64,000 nucleotides of DNA from positions 372,001 through 436,000 of the forward strand of contig JAOTOM010004870.1 of NCBI GenBank assembly GCA_034440615.1, in the 5' to 3' direction. Made by a program: the position numbers and the translations under genes. Shown here piece by piece: positions 49,003 through 63,360 of this stretch. Source of the DNA: Ashinkailepas kermadecensis (taxonomy: Eukaryota > Arthropoda > Thecostraca > Neolepadidae). The notes under the pieces are model-generated. The model worked only from the letters and a program-made list of their open reading frames with translations. It was not told the DNA's origin and did not search any database. The stretch's first letter is position 1, and each line of letters starts with the position of its first letter.

Positions 49003-50125
49003 GTCAGTGCAAAGCCCATCCCTCCCTCCGCCTCTTCCGGCAGCGTACAGACCCATGGAAACTTCTCGAGATGGTGCTGGGCTGTTCGGAGTCGCATATC
49101 GGCAAGTCGTCCGCGATCCAGATCAGGCCGGGCACAGCGGCGGCCCATTTCTGTGTGGTTTCACGGCTAATGCAGAATGCTGTTGTTTTTGTTTATTTGA
49201 GTTTTGTTGCCGGGTGCAAGCGAGTCTCAGGGCGAGATCTGAACCATGACGAACAGCCGCCAGACACGGCACTGATCAATGTACCAGTGTTCTAATGGGG
49301 AGGGGAGGGGAATTTGAGGTGACGCCTTTTCATTCGGAGGGGCACCTTCGGCTAGAAAATTAGTTGAGCGATGGGGTGAGGCACTCGAGCTTGCCACGGG
49401 TGGCTTTTCTACTCGAAGGGGCGAGCCTTCGACTGAAAATTTCCTTGAGCGATGGAGGGGTGTGTGCTGCACTGGAATTTTCCGTAGGGACGCCCTTTCC
49501 ACCTGGAAGGGTGCCCCCAACCTCCATCAGGAGCACCTTTCGGGATGATACGGAGGAGAAGCAGATCGGTCCTTCTCCCATCCTTGGGGGAGGCAAGACA
49601 CGGGCAAGACACCCCCCTGAGACGAGGAAAGGAGGTATTTGTCGGGAACTACGGCAAGCAGCACATTACGAACAGCATGCGGTCCCTGAGACTTTATGGG
49701 TTCTGTGTGGGCAGTCAACTGAATTGATGCAGTGACACAGTGACACAGTGGATGCCTATGTTGGATACCTGTGACCACTGTGTCGAACTTTAGTGTGAAA
49801 TGTGCTGCTCTATCACCACCTGTGGGTGGTGGTGCACCGCCTAAATTGAGAAGATGTGGCGTCCAGTTTATGGCTGTCCTGGAAAAGTACGATCTGAGAA
49901 ACACCACCACAATCGACGTTGATTTCCATCTGTTCGGGAGGACCCGGTCCTGAAATGCTAGATGGTCCCCAACGTTTTCATAAATTAACATTTATCTCCC
50001 CTGTACCTGAACCTGTAGGCGGGACCATTCAGTGTAGTCACGTCGGCCACTCAGTCGGTGAGGTGCTGGACCTTGGTTTCCTCGGCCCTGGCAAGATAGT
50101 GTTCGATTCACTACAAGTGCGTTGC
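49003..50125. other. presumed intron start, with degenerate GC-rich repetition
   Basis: Begins with the splice donor. 49300-49640 shows loosely repeated TTGAGCGATGG and GAGGGGCGCC-like segments, similar in texture to 46.6-46.9 kb, possibly a decayed mobile element. Nothing else recognised. Confidence 0.4.
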
Positions 50126-50317
50126 ATTTGGACCCTGGTGGGAGGGTCGGCCGACAACTGGTGGCCCGGGACGCCCGAGACGCGGCAACATTTGGACCCT
50201 GGTGGGAGGGTCGGCCGACAACTGGTGGCCCGGGACGCCCGAGACGCGGCAACATTTGGACCCTGGTGGGAGGGTCGGCCGACAACTGGTGGCCCGGGAC
50301 GCCCGAGACGCGGTAAC
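50126..50317. repeat. 64-bp minisatellite, 3 copies
   Basis: Units contain CATTTGGACCCTGGTGGGAG, GTCGGCCGACAACTGGTGG and CCCGGGACGCCCGAGACGCG, virtually identical. Very recent. Confidence 0.96.
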
Positions 50318-50425
50318 ATTTGCGGCACTAATACTCTGGGGCTCAAGGTCCGGCATCCAGCTGGGATTGTCCGATGAGGCGATGGCTCAGGGTCCACATA
50401 ACATGTCTGCTTGGCACGGGCACCC

Positions 50426-50922
50426 ATCCCGGAGAGCCACCCACCATCACGCACGTCCCGGAGAGGCACCCACCGTCACGCACATCCCGGAGAGCCACCC
50501 ACCATCACGCACATCCCGGAGAGCCACCCACCGTCACGCACATCCCGGAGAGCCACCCACCGTCACGCACGTCCCGGAGAGCCACCCACCGTCACGCACG
50601 TCCCGGAGAGCCACCCACCATCACGCACGTCCCGGAGAGGCACCCACCGTCACGCACATCCCGGAGAGCCACCCACCGTCACGCACATCCCGGAGAGGCA
50701 CCCACCGTCACGCACGTCCCGGAGAGCCACCCACCGTCACGCACGTCCCGGAGAGGCACCCACCGTCACGCACATCCCGGAGAGCCACCCACCATCACGC
50801 ACATCCCGGAGAGCCACCCACCGTCACGCACATCCCGGAGAGGCACCCACCGTCACGCACATCCCGGAGAGCCACCCACCGTCACGCACATCCCGGAAAG
50901 CCACCCACCGTCACGCACGTTC
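50426..50922. repeat. 29-bp minisatellite, about 17 copies
   Basis: GGAGAGCCACCCACCGTCAC plus GCACATCCC with alternating GAGCC/GAGGC, CCATC/CCGTC and ACATC/ACGTC variants. Thr/His/Pro/Arg-rich frames open by repetition. Confidence 0.96.
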
Positions 50923-51330
50923 CGATCCAGTTTAGTGAGAACCTGCAGAGCCAGCTGAGGTGGCAATTGTGCCGATTGTCGACGGTATTCCATCGACCAG
51001 CGAAACACCTGGCGATGCCATGTTTGAACACAACGTCGGATTGTGTTTTGTTGACGATGGCACCAACTTGAGGAAATAAGCTATGTTGCATCGTCCAAGC
51101 ATGAACTGAGCCATAATCGGTGTACATTCCCCTCAACACTGTACATGTTAAGCGACGTCAGAAGGTGTTGCATGGACACAATGGACCCAAAACCCAGAGT
51201 TCCCTTCCCTGAATTCTGTTCGTGGCGGAGTACATATAGTTGAACTCCATACGGATGAAGTAACATGACAAGTCGAACCAGTAAGCTACCTTTCGTGCCC
51301 AGCAGGCTTCCTTACTTTGTGAGCTTGAAA
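50923..51330. other. unique spacer, nothing recognised
   Basis: Short frames only. Confidence 0.5.
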
Positions 51331-51722
51331 ATTGACCATTCCACGTATAGCTTATCCCAATCAGATAAGCCATTTAACCACAGATAAGATGTGGTTTCGA
51401 GGTCCAGGTCTATTTGGCGTACCTGAACATTTATATTAGACGGCTAAAGGTTTCTGAAACATTGACATGTTAGGGAATATATATGTATATAGGTGCTGAA
51501 AAGTTCCTGGCTTTAAGGGTATCGGAATTGACCATTCCACGTATAGCTTATCCCAATCAGATAAGCCATTTAACCACAGATAAGATGTGGTTTCGAGGTC
51601 CAGGTCTATTTGGCGTACCTGAACATTTATATTAGACGGCTAAAGGTTTCTGAAACATTGACATGTTAGGGAATATATATGTATATAGGTGCTGAAAAGT
51701 TCCTGGCTTTAAGGGTATCGGA
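51331..51722. repeat. 196-bp tandem duplication, 2 copies
   Basis: 51331-51526 and 51527-51722 appear identical by eye, both starting ATTGACCATTCCACGTATAG and ending TTTAAGGGTATCGGA. Each contains TATAGGTGCTGAAAAGTTCC near its right end, which resembles a mariner terminal repeat (known Hsmar1-type pattern GGTGCAAAAGTAATTG). The duplication thus copied the element's left end together with flanking DNA. Confidence 0.92.
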
Positions 51723-51844
51723 AAAGGGTGAGTCTATTAACTTTACAGGTTAGGTAGGACAACTATTTAGTGGGACGATGCACAAAAACATGATGTTATG
51801 CAGTATATATTTGTCTTTTCTGCAGGTGTAGCACATGATGGCAG

Positions 51845-52190
51845 CTCCTATAGCGGAATTTGGTAAAACTGAAGGATTGGGCGGTCATGCAGTTTCTTTT
51901 CCTTCAAGGCAAAGGAGCAGCGGAAATCCACGGCGAGATATAGGAAGTCCTGAAGGATGATTGCCCGTCATACTGCACAGTGAAAACCTGGCTGTCAAGG
52001 TTCCGGACTGGTCATTTCGAGGTCACGGATGAACCCCGGTCGGGACGGCCAACTTCAGCGACCACGGAGGACAAAGCAGACGCTGCGCACGTCATGATTC
52101 TCGAGGAACTCCGGATTTCAGCTAAAGTCATAGCTGAGAATCTGGAGATTTCCCGCGAAAGAATTGGCGACATCATCCACAACATTCTGG
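51845..52190 (+). pseudogene. mariner-like transposase, N-terminal DNA-binding domain
   Basis: The plus frame reads KLKDWAVMQFLFLQGKGAAE, IHGEI, an in-frame TAG (51941-51943), EVLKDDCPSYCTVKTWLSRF, RTGHFEVTDEPRSGRPTSAT, then LRISAKVIAENLEISRERIG and DIIHNIL. This is the classic mariner layout: first HTH (R..I..L...G....EIH), VKKW...F..G, the D.PRSGRP linker, and the second HTH ending in I..IL. The catalytic DD34D region after LG is missing: from about 52195 the frame runs into unrelated GC-rich sequence. One stop and a truncated C-terminus make it inactive. A left-terminal-repeat-like sequence lies upstream, twice, in the 196-bp duplication; no right end was found. Confidence 0.85.
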
Positions 52191-52461
52191 GGCAAGAAGG
52201 ACGAGGTGGAGTGCTCCACGGTGACGTAGGCAGACCATTTACTGTCGGCTGGGAGAGCAAAGAAAGCACTGTTGGCTGTATTCAGTGGGGATATTTATCC
52301 TACCCCAAAGGCGTGGGGGTGATTGCTTGCCCTCCTCCCCCCCCCCCTTTCACGGAAAGAGGAAGGCATGGTCGCGTTGATCCCCGCCCATGGGTCCGCT
52401 CGTGATTACGTTGTTCATTAACGAATTAAGCACAGAAACACTTGGCGAAGGCCTGTCCTTT

Positions 52462-52519
52462 GACCTGACCTGACCTGACCTGACCTGACCTGACCTGACC
52501 TGACCTGACCTGACCTGAC
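52462..52519. repeat. (TGACC)n pentamer repeat, about 11 copies
   Basis: Pure CTGAC/TGACC pentamers. The minus strand reads AGGTCAGGTCA repeatedly, so every unit contains an overlapping nuclear-receptor half-site. Produces an RSGQVRSGQV frame by repetition. Confidence 0.97.
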
Positions 52520-53265
52520 GACTCCACAATGCATTCGGGTTTACAATATTCAGCATAGGCCACATGACCAACTTTCCATTTGTTTTGACTGGAAGAGGGG
52601 TGCAGCAACCGCCCTCTCCCCGCGGTCGCCAACCATTACAGAAACTTGAGTACTGCATGCTGATGCTTCTTGTTGGGCTAGTTGCACGCAAGACCACGGC
52701 GACCGCGTCAGTTCTCGGGCCGCACCAGCCGTGGGTGGCCACTCCAGCCCGCCGTGTGTCGCACGCCAACGTGTGTCGCACGCCAACGTGTGTCGCACGC
52801 CAACGTGTGTCGCACGCCAACGTGTGTCGCTCCGACCGATCGACACTGCTCCCATAACGTATGCCTGCTCGGAGGACGTTAATATTCAGCCCGGCCACCG
52901 GTTCCCCGCCTGGACGTGTCGAGCGCCCAGGCTCGGGAAGATTTACAAATGCACACACGGTGGGGGTGTTGGCAGAAGGCTGAGAATCAACAGATCAACA
53001 GCGCACCACGCTTCTTTGGGATGGTCGAGTCACGCGTGCAAGCGGCCGTGAAACATGGCACAAGGTGCATGCTTTGAAACAGTGGCTCTGTATTGCCACT
53101 AGCAGCATTGCAGCAGCTGCCACTAGCAGCATTGCAATGGGTGAGAGCCAGTTCCCCATCCCTCACATGCGAACCAGTTGACAAAAATACACGAAATAGA
53201 TAACCGACAGCACATAGCACAGCTCCATGGAGGGCCCGGCCTGACCCGACCCAGCCCACCCTCCA
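52520..53265. other. unique region with an 18-bp repeat
   Basis: At 52755-52828 an 18-bp unit CGTGTGTCGCACGCCAA occurs about four times. Remaining sequence shows no recognisable gene. Confidence 0.5.
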
Positions 53266-53447
53266 AGGCAGCGTCCTACTGCACAGTCGAACTTGACATA
53301 GACACATGATTGATGAGGAAGTGGATTTATATCGAACGATGTATTTGTGTTTTGCCAGGCAGCGTCCTACTGCACAGTCGAACTTGACATAGACACATGA
53401 TTGATGAGGAAGTGGATTTATATCGAACGATGTATTTGTGTTTTGCC
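53266..53447. repeat. 91-bp tandem duplication, 2 copies
   Basis: 53266-53356 and 53357-53447 share AGGCAGCGTCCTACTGCACA through GTATTTGTGTTTTGCC, apparently identical. Confidence 0.95.
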
Positions 53448-56400
53448 AGCTCGGCCCAGTTAACTCGTGATTTGCGCATTCCAGTTAGTCCAGCTGCCAA
53501 ATAGCTTTCATTGAGACCACTCCAGATGGCGTTTTCGGTACCAGCATCGCTATAGCTGTTGGGCAATATCGTTGGCAACAGCCAGTCAGCTGGCGAGTTT
53601 TCCGACCGTGACAACAACAGCAGCGTTAATTTGGGAACATGCGATGGCGTCCGTTAGCCATATGCATCAAGCATGTCTTAATGCACAACGCTCGAGGCTC
53701 CTTGTTCCAATTTACCTGTATCCAACTTGTTATGCCATGTGACCCTGCACTGCAAATCACTTAAAAGTATTTTGCAAAAGCATAGCTGTAGGTGTCTCCT
53801 GTTGACGCGGGTGGCTCGATAGGGTGTTGATGTGCAAACCATCGTCAAGGAAATGCAAGGTGGAATCGACATGACCACCTCCTGGCCGCAGATGTAGCCT
53901 TGAATTGTCCGGCGACGGCAACTGCATGCCGCATTTGTCCAGGAACCTTCTGCCGCGACAGGTGCAACATTGCAACACCGAGAGTGGGTCGGCGGCACCT
54001 CTCTCCCCACTCCTGAGAGCCGCCATTATGTGTGGCAACACGGGCGTCACTGAAGCTCAGCACTCAGATCACACTTCTCGGAGCTTTCTCGCTTCTTCAC
54101 GGTCATTAACGTTAAAAATGTTGCAAAAAGCACACGCAATAGCGCTATTTCGGGCTGAGCGAGTCGTGAAAACGTAATATTGCAGTCTATACCACATATT
54201 GGATTCCACCGAGAGCGAAGATTCTATCGCACAGTTAATTCCCACATGGATACGCATTGCATGGATACTCATCACATGGATACTAATCACATGGATACGC
54301 ATCTTAACGAATAACCAAAATTGCACACAAGAACCAACAAGACTAGAATCTTACATCATGTAATATTTCGCAAAACACGCCACAGGCGCAAAAAGGTGCT
54401 AAGGTCAACGCAGCAACTGCAACAGCAACCGCTGATTTCAGCCCTCCCATTGTCTCTATGTATTGGGACCCAGAATGATTTTCAGAATTGACGTCCCTGG
54501 CGTTCACACTGGATGAAACTGTTCTTGAATCCACTTCTACATCAGCATTTTTCAGAAGTCACGCCGCAGTGTTCTATGACGAACAGGCACCCCATTATCA
54601 GCGACAATAAGTCTGTAAAGTCTGTATATGAGTCGGCGGGGAGAGCCATACGCTGCGTGATCGATTGGGAGCACTTGGCTATACAGCCACTGAATACTAT
54701 GCACATCAATAGTGCAAGTAGCTAACCGTTTCATTTCAGCGATATAGAGCAATGCGCTCTCATATGGACCCCGCATCAAGGACATCCCATCAAGGACGTC
54801 CCATCAAGGACATCGCATCAAGGAGCCAGCCACACACTTGAGCTTAGTTTTGCGGTGCACATACATTGAATGGTATACTGGTTATTGATTTGGCAAACAA
54901 AGTCAGCGAGCGTAAATACTTACCTCCAAATGACCTGGCGTTCCGCTTGTAAGATGTGTATGTACTCGAACACTATGCCTATGATTATCATAGCGACATT
55001 CGTAACCAGAAAATTACTCGGCGGTTCAAAAGTTTGGTCTAGTAGGGCTGTTACTTGTGGTATAATTTAAGTGCTACCCCCAACTGTTACCTTGATGAGA
55101 CAGTCATCGGCGACTGTCACATCACAACCATTGTTTTTGGCATACCACATCTTTGCGCTGCGCTGAAGTTTCGATGTGTTGAACCAGCTGTATTTGCTCG
55201 ATCGGGCATGCTGAGGTACACTCATTCACTCAGTGAATGTTGAAGTACGCAAATGCGCTCGAGCTGTATGTCTGCGCACCGACTTGAAGCGGATCTACAA
55301 CTGTTCCCACGAATTTGCACGGAGTTTGTACGGCAGTAGGAATAGAAAATGGTTGGATATTCACTTGCACAACAACAACAAAAAATAACTAGTATCAGTT
55401 CACTACCCCGCTATGTGTGATTGCCCCGTGAGTAGGGGTGGACTGCCAATAATATTTCTGAGGAGTTAAGGGAAAACTATTTCAGAGGGTACCAGCGTTC
55501 ACAATGGAAACTAGGATCCTCGGATGTTTAAAAATGCAATGTAAGCAGCCAGATAGCTGAAGCTGAAGCAGCCAGAGGCTGCACGTCAACCACAGCGCAT
55601 GTTCCGCTTATTTGACCTGCCAAACATTGCAAAAAGTTTTATTTTCGTTAAGAGGTCAAACATTGGGGACCACCACACTGTTTACACTCCAAGTTTTGCT
55701 ACAACCTGACAATGGAACATTCACCCCAGCCTCTTGTTGTCATATGAGATGCTTTTTTACAACTGAGCTCTTCTATATAACCTCGGGAAGACGCCATAAC
55801 AGACGCTGAGCGAGTTGTGGCACGATAATAGATGCATGGGCTCAGCACTGCATTAAGCGAATCAGGGATTCCGGCGGCAATAATACTTCTCGTTATTGGT
55901 CAGAAAGAACGGGTCGGAAACTAACAAGTGGCTATGTGGAATGCCGAAATTTGTGGGGGTTCTGAGGTAAATGGCAAAGACATTTGTTCTTAATTGTAAA
56001 TTGGCACATGACACCGTACCAAGAAATTGAAATAAATTAAAGTTGAAGTTGAAGTTAAATACACCCGTGTTTGCCGACGACACCATTTGCTTATAACCTT
56101 TGCCGTGCCAGGGACGACATGGCTTGAAGGCCACGCCGCTTGTTCACGGTCGTGCCTTTTTCTTCTTTTTAATGACTACGTCACTCTGCAATACACTAGT
56201 GTAGGTTTTAAGCCGGCCATAGTTCGTTGGTGTAGGCGTTACGCCACCCAACATTAGTTTGTGTCGGCTTTATGACATTAATACTCGTAATATCCAACAT
56301 CCACAGGTCTATATTTTACGCAATAAAAATTGTTGGTGGTAGACTAGATTGGTCTATGACATATTTATGTAGGGTTAGACTAGTCTGACATATTTATGTA

Positions 56401-56500
56401 GGGTTAGACACATTTATGACATTTACCGTAGTATTAGACTAGTCTATGGCATATTACCGTAGTCATTATTTATATATAAAATACTACTCCAAACCGTGAC
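53448..56500. other. about 3 kb of mostly unique DNA with small repeats
   Basis: No gene recognised; frames below about 110 codons without domains. Small repeats: CACATGGATACGCAT-like 16-mers at 54241-54302 and CATCAAGGACATCCC 15-mers (4 copies) at 54776-54826. AT-rich TAGACTAGTCTATGACAT repetition at about 56340-56460 precedes the next array. Confidence 0.45.
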
Positions 56501-56504
56501 GGCG

Positions 56505-56815
56505 CCGCGTGACCTTCAGGTCGCGTCCTCCCCGCCGCGTGACCTTCAAGCCTCGTCCTCCCCGGCGCGTGACCTTGAAACTGTGTCCTCCCCGCCGCGC
56601 GACCTTCAAGCCTCGTCCTCCCCGCCGCGTGACCTTGAAACTGTGTCCTCCCCATCGCGTGACCTTCAGACCGCGTCCTCCCCGGCGTCCTCCCAGCCGC
56701 GTGACCTTCAAGCCGCGTCCTCCCCCGCTGCGTGACCTTCAAGCCGCGTCCTCCCCGTCGCGTGACCTTCAAGCCGCGCCCTCCCCGTCGCGTGACCTTG
56801 AGCTGCGTTCTCCCC
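56505..56815. repeat. 30-bp GC-rich minisatellite, about 10 copies
   Basis: GCGTGACCTTCAAGCCGCGT plus CCTCCCCGCC units, alternating with a GCGTGACCTTGAAACTGTGT type. TGACCTTCAAG/TGACCTTGA in each unit matches the extended nuclear-receptor monomer core TCAAGGTCA on the minus strand. Confidence 0.95.
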
Positions 56816-57050
56816 GGAGCAGCCAGTAGCCATTTCGCTGAATGACTGGTCGGATCATCACTTGTGCCGACGACAGAAAGGTTCCAAGAAGTTCCTCACT
56901 GGTTATGACATCTTTGGGCATGCCTATGTCTTATGTCTTTGGAGTTTAATTTCAGATGGAACCACAAAGGAACATAACGACTTACAAGGGGATAATTGCT
57001 TCCAACTTTGCAGTGTTCTAGACAGAGCCACAGCTGATACATACCAATTA

Positions 57051-57217
<167 letters not shown>

Positions 57218-57229
57218 ATAATATTTTTT

Positions 57230-58845
<1,616 letters not shown>

Positions 58846-60415
58846 CGCCTCACACTTCACAGCAGTCACATCGCCTCACACTTCACAGGAGCCACATCGC
58901 CTCACACTTCACAGGAGTCGCACCGCCTCACACTTCACAGGAGTCGCACCGCCTCACACTTCACAGCAGTCACACCGCCTCACACTTCACAGGAGTCGCA
59001 CCGCCTCACACTTCACAGCAGTCACACCGCCTCACACTTCACAGGAGCCACATCGCCTCACAGGAGCCACATCGCCTCACAGGAGCCACACCGCCTCACA
59101 GAAGCCACACCGCCTCACAGAAGCCACACCGCCTCACAGGAGCTACACCGCCTCACACTTAATAGGAGCCACACCGCCTCACAGGAGCCACACCGCCTCA
59201 CAGGAGCTACACCGCCTCACATTTCACAGGAGTCACACCGCCTCACACTTCACAGGAGTCGCACCGCCTCATACTGCACAGGAGTCACACCGCCCCACAC
59301 TTCACAGGAGTCACACCGCCTCACACTTCACAGGAGTCACACCGCCTCACACTTCACAGGAGTCGCACCGCCTCACACTTCACAGGAGTCGCACCGCCTC
59401 ATACTGCACAGGAGTCACACCGCCTCACACTTCACAGGAGTCGCACCGCCTCACACTTCACAGCAGTCACACCGCCTCACACTTCACAGGAGCCACATCG
59501 CCTCACAGGAGCCACATCGCCTCACTAGGAGCCACACCGCCTCACAGGAGCCACACCGCCTCACAAAGCCACACCGCCTCATAGGAGCCACACCGCCTCA
59601 CACTTAATAGGAGCCACACCGCCTCACAGGAGCCACACCGCCTCACAGGAGCTACACCGCCTCACAGGAGCTACACCGCCTCACAGGAGCTACACCGCCT
59701 CACAGGAGCTACACCGCCTCACACTTAATAGGAGCCACACCGCCTCACAGGAGCCACACCGCCTCACAGAAGCCACACCGCCTCACAGAAGCCACACCGC
59801 CTCACAGGAGCTACACCGCCTCACACTTAATAGGAGCCACACCGCCTCACAGGAGCCACACCGCCTCACAGGAGCCACACCGCCTCACAGGAGCTACACC
59901 GCCTCACCGCCTCACACTTAATAGGAGCCACACCGCCTCACAGGAGCCACACCGCCTCACAGGAGCCACACCGCCTCACAGGAGCTACACCGCCTCACAG
60001 GAGCTACACCGCCTCACACTTAATAGGAGCCACACCGCCTCACAGGAGCCACACCGCCTCATACTGCACAGGAGTCACACCGCCCCACACTTCACAGGAG
60101 TCACACCGCCTCACACTTCACAGGAGTCACACCGCCTCACACTTCACAGGAGTCACACCGCCTCACATTTCACAGGAGCCACACCGCCTCACCGCCTCAC
60201 AGGAGCCACACCGCCTCACAGGAGCCACACCGCCTCACAGGAGCCACACCGCCTCACAGAAGCCACACCGCCTCACAGGAACTACACCGCCTCACAGAAG
60301 CCACGCCGCCTCACAGAAGCCACACCGCCCCAGGGAGCCACGCCGCTCCAGGGGAGCCACACCGCCTCACAGAAGCCACACCGTCTTACCTGAGCCACAC
60401 CGTCTCACAGAAGCC
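58846..60415. repeat. mixed 19-bp / 26-bp minisatellite, about 70 units
   Basis: Short unit CCACACCGCCTCACAGGAG (19 bp). The longer unit carries a 7-bp insertion (CACTTCACAGG, sometimes CACTTAATAGG), making 26 bp. Runs of long and short units recur in the same order (for example the GAGTCGCACC block at 58910-59050 and 59350-59480), showing higher-order copying. An open frame of 261 codons at 58799-59584 is a product of the repeat. Confidence 0.97.
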
Positions 60416-61390
60416 ACAGGAGGCGTCAGCTGCTGCTGCTGCTGCGGCCACCGCCGGTGATGGGTTTTTATGCCATTTCAGGCGCGATGGAGGTATGTGT
60501 GTAAAGTGGGGGTGGGGCGCTGCTTCAACCTCCACAGCAGGTGCAGTTGAGTGTCTAGTCGCTGTATTAAGTAATCATGCTCGTTGATATTAGAGATGAT
60601 GTGAGAAAACTGGAAGCGACAGGGTACACTATCTGATGGCGTGTACAGCTATGTTGCTGCATCTGTGTTCTATCGCCTTATAAATTGGGTGCGGGAGAAT
60701 CGAGTCTGTGGGGGAAGGAGAAAGTTGAGGCTATCGGTCGTTTTTTTAGCGGTATCATGCATCAAGTGTGGCTCCCATCCATATCCTGCAGCCATTGTCG
60801 TCGGTGAGGCGTTGATGGACCCAAACAATGGCTGGTACGACACATGTCTAATGATGAGACATTGTCGGAATATTCTGAGTTTGGACAAATAGCAATAGCG
60901 TGCTGTAATTGGTTATGGAAATATAAATTTTATGCACGAAACTTAATAAATGGCTTGGGTAGCATGGCTTCGATATGTTTACACACAAGAGGTACATAGC
61001 AACGCAAGAGAGGACGGGAAGGAACGATGAGCGGCTGCCTGAGAAGGTAGCCATGATTTTTAACACCTTGACGAGAGGAAGCCTAGCTACATTGGCTTCG
61101 CCACCAATTGTGCTGAGGTAAAGCGATCATCATTTTAGGTATGTTTGCGCGTAAGTGCTAGGCATGAAACACGATCTAAAAGGCATATCATCATTTTCCG
61201 TGGCATCGTTTTGCTGAGAGCTCTGGCCCTGTCTCGCTCAAGTAGAGAAGAGAAACGGAATTCCTATGTGGTTAAAATTGGGGGAACGGAAGTAAGCTCC
61301 AGTCAACCCCCCCCCCACCCCACCCTCCCTGACAAGTTACCAGTGAAGTGCCTGGGGGCCGACGATGTCTGCCCATATAGAGGATTGTCG
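60416..61390. other. unique spacer, nothing recognised
   Basis: Short (GCT)n at 60431-60446, otherwise unique. A frame at 60641-60892 (83 codons) shows no domain. C-run at about 61307-61320. Confidence 0.5.
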
Positions 61391-63360
61391 TCAGTGGTAC
61401 TGTAGGACGGGCCGCCGCTCCTGGACGTGAGCAGTTGTTTTGTCAGTGGTACTGTAGGACGGGCCGCCGCTCCTGGACGTGAGCAGTTGTTTTGTCAGTG
61501 GTACTGTAGGACGGGCCGCCGCTCCTGGACGTGAGCAGTTGTTTTGTCAGTGGTACTGTAGGACGGGCCGCCGCTCCTGGACGTGAGCAGTTGTTTTGTC
61601 AGTGGTACTGTAGGACGGGCCGCCGCTCCTGGACGTGAGCAGTTGTTTTGTCAGTGGTACTGTAGGACGGGTCACCGCTCCTGGACGTGAGCAGTTGTTT
61701 TGTCAGTGGTACTGTAGGACGGGCCGCCGCTCCTGGACGTGAGCAGTTGTTTTGTCAGTGGTCTGTAGGACGGGCCGCCGCTCCTGGACGTGAGCAGTTG
61801 TTTTGTCAGTGGTCTGTAGGACGGGCCGCCGCTCCTGGACGTGAGCAGTTGTTTTGTCAGTGGTACTGTAGGACGGGCCGCCGCTCCTGGACGTGAGCAG
61901 TTGTTTTGTCAGTGGTCTGTAGGACGGGCCGCCGCTCCTGGACGTGAGCAGTTGTTTTGTCAGTGGTACTGTAGGACGGGCCGCCGCTCCTGGACGTGAG
62001 CAGTTGTTTTGTCAGTGGTACTGTAGGACGGGCCGCCGCTCCTGGACGTGAGCAGTTGTTTTGTCAGTGGTTCTGTAGGACGGGCCACCGCTCCTGGACG
62101 TGAGCAGTTGTTTTGTCAGTGGTACTGTAGGACGGGCCGCCGCTCCTGGACGTGAGCAGTTGTTTTGTCAGTGGTACTGTAGGACGGGCCGCCGCTCCTG
62201 GACGTGAGCAGTTGTTTTGTCAGTGGTACTGTAGGACGGGCCGCCGCTCCTGGACGTGAGCAGTTGTTTTGTCAGTGGTACTGTAGGACGGGCCGCCGCT
62301 CCTGGACGTGAGCAGTTGTTTTGTCAGTGGTACTGTAGGACGGGCCGCCGCTCCTGGACGTGAACAGTTGTTTTGTCAGTGGTACTGTAGGACGGGCCGC
62401 CGCTCCTGGACGTGAGCAGTTGTTTTGTCAGTGGTACTGTAGGACGGGCCGCCGCTCCTGGACGTGAGCAGTTGTTTTGTCAGTGGTACTGTAGGACGGG
62501 CCGCCGCTCCTGGACGTGAGCAGTTGTTTTGTCAGTGGTACTGTAGGACGGGCCGCCGCTCCTGGACGTGAACAGTTGTTTTGTCAGTGGTCTGTAGGAC
62601 GGGTCACCGCTCCTGGACGTGAGCAGTTGTTTTGTCAGTGGTACTGTAGGACGGGCCGCCGCTCCTGGACGTGAGCAGTTGTTTTGTCAGTGGTACTGTA
62701 GGACGGGCCGCCGCTCCTGGACGTGAGCAGTTGTTTTGTCAGTGGTACTGTAGGACGGGCCGCCGCTCCTGGACGTGAGCAGTTGTTTTGTCAGTGGTAC
62801 TGTAGGACGGGCCGCCGCTCCTGGACGTGAGCAGTTGTTTTGTCAGTGGTACTGTAGGACGGGCCGCCGCTCCTGGACGTGAACAGTTGTTTTGTCAGTG
62901 GTACTGTAGGACGGGCCGCCGCTCCTGGACGTGAGCAGTTGTTTTGTCAGTGGTCTGTAGGACGGGCCGCCGCTCCTGGACGTGAGCAGTTGTTTTGTCA
63001 GTGGTACTGTAGGACGGGTCACCGCTCCTGGACGTGAGCAGTTGTTTTGTCAGTGGTACTGTAGGACGGGCCGCCGCTCCTGGACGTGAGCAGTTGTTTT
63101 GTCAGTGGTACTGTAGGACGGGCCGCCGCTCCTGGACGTGAACAGTTGTTTTGTCAGTGGTACTGTAGGACGGGCCGCCGCTCCTGGACGTGAGCAGTTG
63201 TTTTGTCAGTGGTACTGTAGGACGGGCCGCCGCTCCTGGACGTGAGCAGTTGTTTTGTCAGTGGTACTGTAGGACGGGCCGCCGCTCCTGGACGTGAGCA
63301 GTTGTTTTGTCAGTGGTACTGTAGGACGGGCCGCCGCTCCTGGACGTGAGCAGTTGTTTT
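61391..63360. repeat. 51/52-bp GC-rich array, about 38 copies, highly homogeneous
   Basis: Unit: GTACTGTAGGACGGGCCGCC, GCTCCTGGACGTGAGCAGTT, GTTTTGTCAGTG. Copies differ at only three sites: TACTGTAGG versus TCTGTAGG (1-bp deletion), GGCCGCC versus GGTCACC/GGCCACC, and GTGAGCAG versus GTGAACAG. Nearly 2 kb with such uniformity suggests ongoing homogenisation or very recent amplification. The collapsed or expanded copy number in an assembly may be wrong. Confidence 0.98.

Noticed and set aside
50374..50958. CRISPR-like appearance of regularly spaced repeats
   Set aside because: Units are contiguous with no unique spacers, and the DNA is eukaryotic; it is a 29-bp minisatellite. The same applies to all arrays in the window.
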